64,000 nt of DNA from G963422565 sp963422565 (lineage in GTDB: Bacteria > Pseudomonadota > Alphaproteobacteria > MPNO01). The translations under genes were made by a program, and so were the position numbers. The DNA lies in contig OY730228.1 in the NCBI GenBank assembly GCA_963422565.1, forward strand, positions 124,001-188,000, written 5' to 3'. Shown here piece by piece: positions 1 to 6,511 of this stretch; the first letter of the stretch is position 1, and each line of letters starts with the position of its first letter. The notes beneath the pieces were generated by a model, which was not told where the DNA came from, made no database searches, and saw only the letters and a list, made by a program, of their open reading frames with translations.

Positions 1-305
1 CGAAGGCGCGGTCGCGCGCGGCCGACCTCCGTGCGCGGGTCCGGGTTTCCGCCGGCGAGCCCTTCGCGTCGGTCTATCCCGAGGCCTGGGGTGGCGAGGT
101 GACCGTCATCCGGGCCGACGGCAGCCGGACGACGGCCGTGCGGCGGCTCTGCAAGGGCGATCCCGAGGCGGCGCTCGGCGGCGACGAGATGGCGGAGAAG
201 GCGCGCGAACTGCTCCGTTTCGGCGCGGTCGCCGATCCCGAGGCGCTGATCGACGGCGTGCTCGCGATGGCCTCCGGCGGCCCGGTCCCCGACATCCCAT
301 TGTAG
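1..305 (+). CDS. MmgE/PrpD family protein, C-terminal fragment
   Basis: This is the 3' end of a gene that begins upstream of the window; the frame is open from base 3 to the TAG at 303-305. The last 100 residues match the C-terminal domain of the MmgE/PrpD (2-methylcitrate dehydratase / aconitate decarboxylase) family. Visible signs are a YPEAWGG motif, then a short strand before 'DG', then a 'KGDPE...L...E...K' segment near the end. Family members dehydrate or decarboxylate small tricarboxylates, but many alphaproteobacterial copies have no known substrate. The active-site domain is not in view, so the reaction cannot be assigned. The gene converges on hslU with about 70 bases between them. 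Confidence 0.75.
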   Translation, partial: KARSRAADLRARVRVSAGEPFASVYPEAWGGEVTVIRADGSRTTAVRRLCKGDPEAALGGDEMAEKARELLRFGAVADPEALIDGVLAMASGGPVPDIPL

Positions 306-377
306 GCGTGCCGCCGGCCGCTCCTTCGGAGGCCTTTGTCGAACGCCGTCGGCGCCCCCGGTTTCGCGCGGGCCGGG

Positions 378-1685
378 CTACAGGATATATTTGGAGAGGT
401 CAGCGTCCTTGGCGAGGTCCGAAACGTTCTCCCGGACATAGGCGGCGTCGACGACCACGGTCTCGCCGGCGCGGTCGGTCGCCGAGAAGCTGATGTCGTC
501 CAGCAGCCTTTCCATGACGGTCTGCAGCCGGCGGGCGCCGATATTCTCCACCGACCGGTTGATCTCGGCGGCGACGCGCGCGATTTCGGAGACCGCCTCG
601 TCGACGAAGTCGAGGGTAATCTCCTCGGTACCGAGGAGCGCGACATATTGTCGGATCAGACTGGTTTCCGGCTCGGTCAGGATACGGCGGAAATCCTCTT
701 CCGAAAGCGGCTTGAGCTCGACGCGGATTGGCAGCCTGCCCTGCAGTTCCGGCAGCAGGTCGGACGGCTTGGCGAGGTGGAACGCGCCGGAGGCGATGAA
801 CAGGACATGGTCCGTCTTCACCGCGCCGTGCTTGGTGGCGACCGTCGTGCCCTCGATCAGGGGCAGCAGATCGCGCTGCACCCCCTCCCGGCTGACGTCT
901 GCGCCGTAGCGGTCGGAGCGCGCGCAGATCTTGTCGATCTCGTCGAGGAAGACGATGCCGTTCTGCTCGACCAGATCGGTCGCCTCGCGCACGATCTTGT
1001 CCTCGTCGAGCAGTTTGTCGGCTTCGTCCTCCACCAGAATGGAATGCGATTCGCCGACCGTCATCCGGCGCGGCTTGGTACGGTTGCCGAAGGCCTTGCC
1101 CAGCATGTCGCCCAGATTGACCATGCTCATCTGGGCACCCGGCAGTCCCGGGATCTCGAAGCTGGGCATCCCCGAGCCTGAGTCCGAGACCTCGATCTCG
1201 AGCTCCTTGTCGTCCAGCCGGCCTTCGCGCAGCAGGCGGCGGAACTTCTGCCGGGTGTCGGCGCTCGCCTGGGGGCCGACCAGCGCGTCGAGCACCCGTT
1301 CCTCGGCCGCCAGCTCGGCCTTGGCCTTCACGGCCTTGCGCTGCCTTGCGCGCACCATGTGGATGGCGGTTTCGATCAGATCTCGGATGATCTGCTCCAC
1401 GTCGCGGCCGACATAGCCGACCTCGGTGAATTTGGTCGCCTCCACCTTGAGAAACGGCGCCTCGGCGAGGCGCGCCAGACGGCGCGCGATCTCCGTCTTG
1501 CCGACGCCGGTCGGGCCGATCATCAGGATGTTCTTGGGCAGGACCTCCTCGCGCAGCTCCTCGGGAAGCTGCTGGCGCCGCCAGCGGTTGCGGAGCGCGA
1601 TCGCGACCGCGCGCTTGGCGTCTTCCTGGCCGACGATGTAGCGGTCGAGTTCGGAGACGATTTCTCTCGGACTGAAATTGGTCAA
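378..1685 (-). CDS. hslU: ATP-dependent protease ATPase subunit HslU
   Basis: This is the AAA+ unfoldase of the cytoplasmic HslUV (ClpYQ) protease, which unfolds substrates and threads them into HslV. The 435-residue protein has the family's usual length. The N-terminus reads SPREIVSELDRYIVGQ, Walker A GPTGVGKT is at residues 57-64, the pore loop GYVGRD at 90-95 and Walker B IVFLDEI at 244-250. The C-terminus is SKYIL, the tail that docks into HslV. The likely start is a TTG at 1685, seven bases after the hslV stop, which gives the standard family N-terminus; no ATG fits. It is the second gene of hslVU and probably shares the heat-shock promoter upstream of hslV. Confidence 0.97.
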   Translation of the reverse strand: MTNFSPREIVSELDRYIVGQEDAKRAVAIALRNRWRRQQLPEELREEVLPKNILMIGPTGVGKTEIARRLARLAEAPFLKVEATKFTEVGYVGRDVEQIIRDLIETAIHMVRARQRKAVKAKAELAAEERVLDALVGPQASADTRQKFRRLLREGRLDDKELEIEVSDSGSGMPSFEIPGLPGAQMSMVNLGDMLGKAFGNRTKPRRMTVGESHSILVEDEADKLLDEDKIVREATDLVEQNGIVFLDEIDKICARSDRYGADVSREGVQRDLLPLIEGTTVATKHGAVKTDHVLFIASGAFHLAKPSDLLPELQGRLPIRVELKPLSEEDFRRILTEPETSLIRQYVALLGTEEITLDFVDEAVSEIARVAAEINRSVENIGARRLQTVMERLLDDISFSATDRAGETVVVDAAYVRENVSDLAKDADLSKYIL

Positions 1686-1691
1686 GGGCGG

Positions 1692-2240
1692 TCAGATGCC
1701 TTCGATGGTCAGGTTGTGATTAGTGTAGATGCAGATGTCCGCTGCGATGCCGAGCGCCTTCCGCGCCACCGTCTCGGTGTCCAGCTCCGCGATGTCGATC
1801 AGCGCGCGCGCCGCCGCCAGCGCATAGGGTCCGCCCGAACCGATGCCGATCAGACCGTCATCGGGTTCGAGCACGTCGCCGGTGCCGGACAGGATCAGGG
1901 AGACGTTGGCGTCCGCCACGGCCATCATCGCCTCGAGACGTCGTAGATAGCGGTCGGTCCGCCAGTCCTTGGCCAGCTCGACGCAAGCGCGGGTAAGCTG
2001 CCCCGGATGCTGCTCGAGCTTGGCTTCGAGCCGTTCGAACAGCGTGAACGCATCGGCCGTGGCGCCGGCGAACCCGGCGAGCACGCCGCCGCCGCCGATG
2101 CGCCGGATCTTGCGGGCGTTGGCCTTGAGGACCGTGTTGCCGAAGCTCACCTGCCCGTCGCCGGCTACCACGACATGCCCGCCCTTGCGGACGGACAAGA
2201 TCGTCGTCCCGTCGAGCCTGGGAATTTCCGCTTGCGCCAT
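1692..2240 (-). CDS. hslV: ATP-dependent protease peptidase subunit HslV
   Basis: This is the proteasome-like threonine peptidase of the HslUV complex; it forms the double-hexamer proteolytic chamber in the cytoplasm. The 182-residue product carries TTILSVRKGG from residue 12. By family precedent the short propeptide is removed to expose Thr12 as the N-terminal nucleophile. The following GDGQVSFG segment is typical. ATG at 2240 starts the gene. It is the first gene of the hslVU operon and diverges from the histidine operon. A sigma-32-like promoter lies about 45 bases upstream. Confidence 0.97.
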   Translation of the reverse strand: MAQAEIPRLDGTTILSVRKGGHVVVAGDGQVSFGNTVLKANARKIRRIGGGGVLAGFAGATADAFTLFERLEAKLEQHPGQLTRACVELAKDWRTDRYLRRLEAMMAVADANVSLILSGTGDVLEPDDGLIGIGSGGPYALAAARALIDIAELDTETVARKALGIAADICIYTNHNLTIEGI

Positions 2241-2286
2241 GATGCGCGGCTAGCGCCGTTCTCCCTATCGGGGTGGGTCTCGTGAA

Positions 2287-2315
2287 CATGTGGGGGTTGC
2301 CGAGGATGCGTCAAG
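2287..2315 (-). promoter_or_regulatory. Heat-shock (RpoH/sigma-32-type) promoter for hslVU
   Basis: Read on the minus strand, CTTGAC (2315-2310) is followed after exactly 14 bases by CCCCACATG (2295-2287). This is close to the sigma-32 pattern CTTGAA-N13/14-CCCCATNT. Transcription would start near 2280 and leave a leader of about 40 bases before the hslV ATG at 2240. hslVU is a classic heat-shock operon, so site and gene agree. Spacing and sequence are seen; use by RpoH is inferred. Confidence 0.6.
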
Positions 2316-2385
2316 TGGATGCGCACGGTATGGCCTTCGCCCGACGGCTCTGTTACAAGCCGCCGGCCCATTCGGGAGTGGAAGG

Positions 2386-3003
2386 ATGCGCAGCGGGACG
2401 GTGACGCGCCGGACGCGCGAGACCAGCATCGAGGTGACCCTCGACCTGGACGGTACCGGCGTATCCGACATTGCCACCGGCATCGGCTTTCTCGATCACA
2501 TGCTCGATCAGCTTTCTCGCCACAGCCTCGTGGACCTGCGGGTTCGCGCGCTCGGGGACCTGCATGTCGATTATCACCATACGACGGAAGACACTGGGAT
2601 CGCGATCGGTGCGGCGGTTGCGGACGCGCTCGGCGACCGCCGAGGCATCACCAGATACGGCGCGGCGACGATCCCGATGGATGAGACGTTGACCCGCGTG
2701 GCGATCGACATCTCCGGCCGCCCCTATCTGGTCTGGCGGGTGGCGTTCACCCGGCCCAAGCTGGGAGAGATGGATACCGAGCTGTTCAAGGAATGGTTCC
2801 AGGCATTCGCCCGGTCCTCGGGCGCGACCCTCCATGTCGAGACTCTCTACGGCGAGAACAACCACCATATCGTCGAGTCCTGCTACAAGGGCTTGGCGCG
2901 GGCCCTGCGCGCGGCCGCGGCTGTGGACCCAAGGGCGGCGGGCGATATCCCGTCGACGAAGGGGACGCTCGGCGGCTCGGCGCCGGGCGCGATGTCCGCA
3001 TGA
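2386..3003 (+). CDS. hisB: Imidazoleglycerol-phosphate dehydratase HisB
   Basis: This enzyme catalyses the sixth step of histidine biosynthesis, dehydrating imidazole glycerol phosphate to imidazole acetol phosphate in the cytoplasm. The 205-residue monofunctional form is about the family length. Both Mn-binding signatures are present: DYHHTTED in the middle and NNHHIVESCYKGLARAL near the C-terminus. The ATG at 2386 is chosen because the protein begins there like known HisB and GGGAG lies seven bases upstream; an in-frame codon at 2290 would add a non-homologous 32-residue extension. It is the first gene of hisB-DUF2628-hisH-hisA-hisF-hisE. Confidence 0.96.
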   Translation: MRSGTVTRRTRETSIEVTLDLDGTGVSDIATGIGFLDHMLDQLSRHSLVDLRVRALGDLHVDYHHTTEDTGIAIGAAVADALGDRRGITRYGAATIPMDETLTRVAIDISGRPYLVWRVAFTRPKLGEMDTELFKEWFQAFARSSGATLHVETLYGENNHHIVESCYKGLARALRAAAAVDPRAAGDIPSTKGTLGGSAPGAMSA

Positions 3004-3022
3004 CCGCGCATGGGAGCCGAGG

Positions 3023-3403
3023 ATGCGTCTCTACGCCGCCTATCTGGATCCGGCCTCGCTGGATCGCGACAAGGCGGCGGTGCTGGTGAAGCAGGGCATG
3101 TGCTGGCCGGCCTTCCTGTTTTCGTTCCCGTGGGCGCTTCGCCATCGGATGTGGATGGCGGCGGCCCTGATGTTCGCTGGGGCCGCGGCATTGCTGCTCG
3201 CGCTGCGATGGCTCGGCGCGGACGAGGGCACCGCCGCATTCGCCTGGCTCGGCCTCGCTTCGTTCGTCGGCCTCTCCGCGAACGATTGGCGCGGTCGGGT
3301 TCTGGAGCGGCGGGGTCTGCGCTTGACGGCGTTGATCGCGGCCGAGGACGCCGAGCGGGCGGCCCTCCGCCTGTTCGACGGGCGGTGGGGTGCGGCGCCA
3401 TGA
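3023..3403 (+). CDS. DUF2628 domain membrane protein
   Basis: This is a 126-residue protein with an N-terminal soluble segment (MRLYAAYLDP), a region rich in Trp and Phe resembling DUF2628 (PAFLFSFPWALRHRMW), and two hydrophobic helices at about residues 50-70 and 75-95. DUF2628 proteins are short membrane proteins of unknown role. In many Rhodospirillales-type genomes one sits between hisB and hisH, and it does so here, with its stop overlapping the hisH start by four bases. That position implies co-transcription with the histidine genes but does not reveal function. GGAG sits just upstream of the ATG at 3023. Confidence 0.85.
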   Translation: MRLYAAYLDPASLDRDKAAVLVKQGMCWPAFLFSFPWALRHRMWMAAALMFAGAAALLLALRWLGADEGTAAFAWLGLASFVGLSANDWRGRVLERRGLRLTALIAAEDAERAALRLFDGRWGAAP

Positions 3404-4043
3404 CCGTTGCGATCATCGATTACGGCTCGGGGAACCTGCGTTCGGCGGCCAAGGCCTTCGAATGGGCGGCGGGCGAGGTTCCCGGCTGCGGCCGCGTCGC
3501 GGTCACCGCCGACCCGGCGTCGCTCGCGAGCGCGAGCCATATCGTGCTCCCGGCGTCGGCGCCTTCGACGACTGCATGGCCAGGCTAGCCTCGCTGGACG
3601 GGATGGTCGAAACGCTCGAGACCCGGGTGCGCGGCCGCGGCGTGCCTTTTCTCGGCATCTGCGTCGGGATGCAGCTGATGGCGACCAGGGGCGAAGAGCA
3701 TGGCGGCCATTGCGGGCTCGATTGGCTGCCGGGCCGGGTCGTCGCCCTCTCGGCGCGCGACCGCGGCATCAAGGTGCCGCATATGGGCTGGAATGAAATC
3801 GAGGTGCGGCGCCCCGATCATCCGGTCGCCGGGCGAATCGCCGCCGGCGCGCATGTCTATTTCGTTCACGGCTTCGGCTTCGAACCCGACGACGAGGAAG
3901 TCGTTCTCGCCCGTGCCGAGTACGGGGGGCATATCTCCGCCGTCGTCGGGCGCGGCAATATGCTCGGAACCCAGTTTCACCCGGAAAAGAGCCAGTGCGT
4001 CGGGCTCGGGTTCATCAAGGACTTCCTGAGCTGGCGGCCGTGA
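3400..4043 (+). pseudogene. hisH: Imidazole glycerol phosphate synthase glutaminase subunit HisH, single-base frameshift
   Basis: HisH hydrolyses glutamine and channels ammonia to HisF in the fifth step of histidine synthesis. The start at 3400 (MTVAIIDYGSGNLRSA) is in one frame up to about 3552, where that frame runs to a TAG at 3586. The remainder continues one frame over (GVGAFDDCMARL, nucleophile motif GICVGMQLMA, then QFHPEKSQ) to the TGA at 4041-4043. The expected CCG-GGC-GTC appears as CCGGCGTC near 3549-3557, consistent with loss of one G. Everything else is conserved, including the Cys/His/Glu catalytic residues, and hisF downstream is intact. A sequencing or assembly error in a G/C run is therefore at least as likely as a true mutation. 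Confidence 0.85.
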
Positions 4044-4104
4044 GCGGGTCTGTCGACGGCACGCGATGCCCGGACGGCCCGGCCATCGGGGGGCGCGGCG
4101 GATC

Positions 4105-4830
4105 GTGATTCTCTACCCGGCCATCGATATCAAGGACGGCATGTGCGTCCGTCTGTTCCGCGGCGACATGACCGAGGCCACGGTCTTCAACGACGATCCC
4201 GCCGATCAGGCGCGTCTTTTCCAATCGCTCGGCTTCGAATGGATCCATGTCGTCGATCTCAACGGCGCGTTCGAGGGCCGGCCCGTCAATGCCGATACGG
4301 TCTCCGGCATCCTGGATGCGGTCGACATCCCGATCCAGCTCGGCGGCGGGATCCGGGACATGGCGGTGCTCGGGCATTGGCTCGAAGCCGGGGTACGGCG
4401 CGCGGTGCTCGGCACCTCGGCGCTCGACGATCCGGATTTCGTGTTCGCGGCCTGCGAGCGTTATCCGGGGCGCATCGCGATCGGCGTCGACGTGCGAAAC
4501 GGCCGGGTCGCCACCGACGGCTGGGCCAGGACCTCGGATGTCCGTCCGCTCGACCTCGCGCTTCGCTTCGAAGAAGCGGGGCTCGCCGCCATCATCTACA
4601 CCGATATCAACCGCGACGGCGCTCTGGGCGGGCTCAATGTCGAGGCGACGGTCGATCTCGCCTTCCTTCTCACGACTCCGGTGATCGCTTCCGGCGGCGT
4701 CTCCTCCAGCCAGGATCTCCTGGAGCTCAAGGCTAACGAACGCGCCGGGATCGAAGGCGTCATCTGCGGCCGCGCCCTCTATGACGGTCGGATCGATCCG
4801 ACCGAAGCGCTGGCCATTCTTGCGGGCTGA
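4105..4830 (+). CDS. hisA: ProFAR isomerase HisA
   Basis: This is a TIM-barrel isomerase that converts ProFAR to PRFAR by an Amadori rearrangement, the fourth step of histidine biosynthesis. The GTG at 4105 gives VILYPAIDIKDG, the standard family start, and a 241-residue protein; an ATG at 4066 would add 13 unmatched residues. Catalytic Asp residues lie in PAIDIKDG and in IAIGVDVRNG. Phosphate-binding loops QLGGGIR and IASGGVSS are present. The gene follows the frameshifted hisH and ends two bases before hisF, so the two are almost certainly translated from one message. Confidence 0.95.
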   Translation: MILYPAIDIKDGMCVRLFRGDMTEATVFNDDPADQARLFQSLGFEWIHVVDLNGAFEGRPVNADTVSGILDAVDIPIQLGGGIRDMAVLGHWLEAGVRRAVLGTSALDDPDFVFAACERYPGRIAIGVDVRNGRVATDGWARTSDVRPLDLALRFEEAGLAAIIYTDINRDGALGGLNVEATVDLAFLLTTPVIASGGVSSSQDLLELKANERAGIEGVICGRALYDGRIDPTEALAILAG

Positions 4831-4832
4831 CC

Positions 4833-5591
4833 ATGCTCAAGGCCCGCGTCATACCCTGCCTCGACGTCAAGGACGGGCGAACGGTCAAGGGCGTCAACTT
4901 CGTGGATCTGGTCGATGCGGGGGACCCGGTGGAGCAGTCCGAAGTCTACGACCGGCAGGGCGCGGACGAGCTCTGCTTTCTCGACATCGCCGCCTCGCAC
5001 GAGAACCGGTCGACCCTGTTCGACGTCGTCGGACGCACTGCCGAGAGATGCTTCATGCCGTTGACCGTGGGCGGCGGGGTGCGCACGGCCGAGGATATCC
5101 GCAAGCTGCTCGCCGCCGGGGCGGACAAGGTCTCGATCAACACCGCTGCCGTGCACCGTCCCGAGTTCGTCGGCGAGGCCGCGCGCAAATTCGGCTCCCA
5201 ATGCATCGTCGTCGCCATCGACGCCAAGGCCGTCGGCCCCGACCGGTTCGAGATATTCACTCATGGCGGGCGCAGGCCCACGGGAATCGAGGCGGTCGGT
5301 TGGGCGCAGCGCATGACCGCGCTGGGCGCCGGAGAGATACTGCTCACCTCGATGGACCGCGACGGCACCCGGAAGGGCTTCGATATCCCGCTCACCAGGC
5401 GGATCGCCGATGCCGTTACCGTGCCCGTCATCGCATCCGGCGGCGTGGGCGCGCTCGATCATCTCGTCGAGGGTATCCGCGACGGTCATGCCGATGCGGT
5501 GCTCGCCGCCTCGATCTTCCACTTCGGCGAGTTCTCGATCGCCGAGGCCAAGGCGCATCTGCGAGCGGGCGGGATCCCGGTTCGCCCGTGA
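4833..5591 (+). CDS. hisF: Imidazole glycerol phosphate synthase cyclase subunit HisF
   Basis: HisF is the TIM-barrel cyclase that uses ammonia from HisH to convert PRFAR to imidazole glycerol phosphate and AICAR. The 252-residue protein begins MLKARVIPCLDVKDGRTVKG. The two catalytic Asp residues are seen in CLDVKDG and IVVAIDAK, and phosphate-binding loops in VGGGVRT and ASGGVGALDH. It starts two bases after the hisA stop. Its partner HisH is frameshifted in this sequence; if that mutation is real, HisF could only use free ammonia. Confidence 0.97.
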   Translation: MLKARVIPCLDVKDGRTVKGVNFVDLVDAGDPVEQSEVYDRQGADELCFLDIAASHENRSTLFDVVGRTAERCFMPLTVGGGVRTAEDIRKLLAAGADKVSINTAAVHRPEFVGEAARKFGSQCIVVAIDAKAVGPDRFEIFTHGGRRPTGIEAVGWAQRMTALGAGEILLTSMDRDGTRKGFDIPLTRRIADAVTVPVIASGGVGALDHLVEGIRDGHADAVLAASIFHFGEFSIAEAKAHLRAGGIPVRP

Positions 5592-5612
5592 TGCGGCCCG
5601 ACCCGTAGCTTC

Positions 5613-5948
5613 ATGGCGGATGACGACGACATCGCGGTGATCGCGCGGCTGTTCGCGACGATCGAAGCCCGCCGGACCGCGGATCCGAGCCGGTCGTACA
5701 CGGCGGCGCTGTTCGCGCGCGGCGGAGAGGCGATCGCCAAGAAGCTCGGCGAAGAGGCGGTGGAAACGGTCATCGCCGCGGCGTCGGGAGTCCGCGGCCG
5801 CCTGGTCTCTGAGAGCGCGGATCTTCTCTATCACCTGCTGGTGGCGTGGGCCGATGCCGGGGTGCGCCCGAAGGAGATCTGGGCCGAACTCGCCCGCCGG
5901 GAAAGCGTCTCCGGCCACGACGAGAAGCGCCGCCGCGGCGGCGCTTGA
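5613..5948 (+). CDS. hisE: Phosphoribosyl-ATP diphosphatase HisE
   Basis: This is a MazG-like all-alpha pyrophosphohydrolase that converts phosphoribosyl-ATP to phosphoribosyl-AMP, the second step of histidine synthesis. The 111-residue monofunctional form carries the family core KKLGEEAVETVIAA followed by SESADLLYHLLV; the acidic residues there bind Mg2+. HisI, HisG, HisD and the other steps are not in this window. It lies 21 bases after hisF and closes the his cluster ahead of a HIT-family gene. Confidence 0.94.
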   Translation: MADDDDIAVIARLFATIEARRTADPSRSYTAALFARGGEAIAKKLGEEAVETVIAAASGVRGRLVSESADLLYHLLVAWADAGVRPKEIWAELARRESVSGHDEKRRRGGA

Positions 5949-6096
5949 GCCGTCGAGCCCGCTCACCCGCGATAGATCGGTCCGTCGAGGTCGTGCACGA
6001 CGCCCGAACGCCGTTTGGCGCGGCACTGCGGGCCGGCCTATGCTCGACGCGGGTCCGGGGCCGCGCGCCCCGCGAAGAGCCGACGGGGGCGTGCGC

Positions 6097-6483
6097 ATGG
6101 CCTATGACGACTCGAACGTGTTCGCAAAGATTCTTCGCGGCGAGATCCCTTGCCGGAAGATCTACGAGGACGACTACGCCCTGGCCTTCCACGACATCGC
6201 GCCGCAGGCCCCCGTCCATGCGTTGGTGATCCCGCGCGGACGCTATGTCTCGATGGTCGATTTCGCCGCGTCCGCCTCCGAGGCGGAACAGGCGGGGCTC
6301 CTTCGCGCGATCGGCAAGACCGCGGCCGCGCTCGGCCTCGAGGCGCTCGGCTTCCGCGTTCTGAGCAATTGCGGGCGAGACGCGCATCAGGAGGTGCCGC
6401 ATCTCCATTTCCATGTCTTCGGCGGCGGTAGGTTGGGTCCGATGATCTCGGGCGACGCGAAGTGGAGGGAAGGGCGGAGTTAG
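6097..6483 (+). CDS. HIT-family nucleotide hydrolase (histidine triad protein)
   Basis: This is a 128-residue histidine-triad protein. The N-terminus (NVFAKILRGEIPCRKIYEDD) and the catalytic triad HLHFHVF near residue 104 are typical of HINT-type phosphoramidases, which hydrolyse AMP-lysine or other aminoacyl-adenylate and phosphoramidate bonds. The physiological substrate is unknown. The ATG at 6097 is chosen because the HIT fold begins there; an in-frame extension to 5854 would overlap hisE. HIT genes commonly follow hisE in alphaproteobacteria, so it is probably the last gene of the his operon. Confidence 0.92.
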   Translation: MAYDDSNVFAKILRGEIPCRKIYEDDYALAFHDIAPQAPVHALVIPRGRYVSMVDFAASASEAEQAGLLRAIGKTAAALGLEALGFRVLSNCGRDAHQEVPHLHFHVFGGGRLGPMISGDAKWREGRS

Positions 6484-6511
6484 CCGGTTGCGCGGTCGAG
6501 GGAGGGATCGG

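Noticed and set aside
306..377. Terminator between the MmgE/PrpD gene and hslU
   Set aside because: A CTCC-TTC-GGAG hairpin followed by CCTTTG is present, but the stem is short and bulged; the gap is left unannotated.
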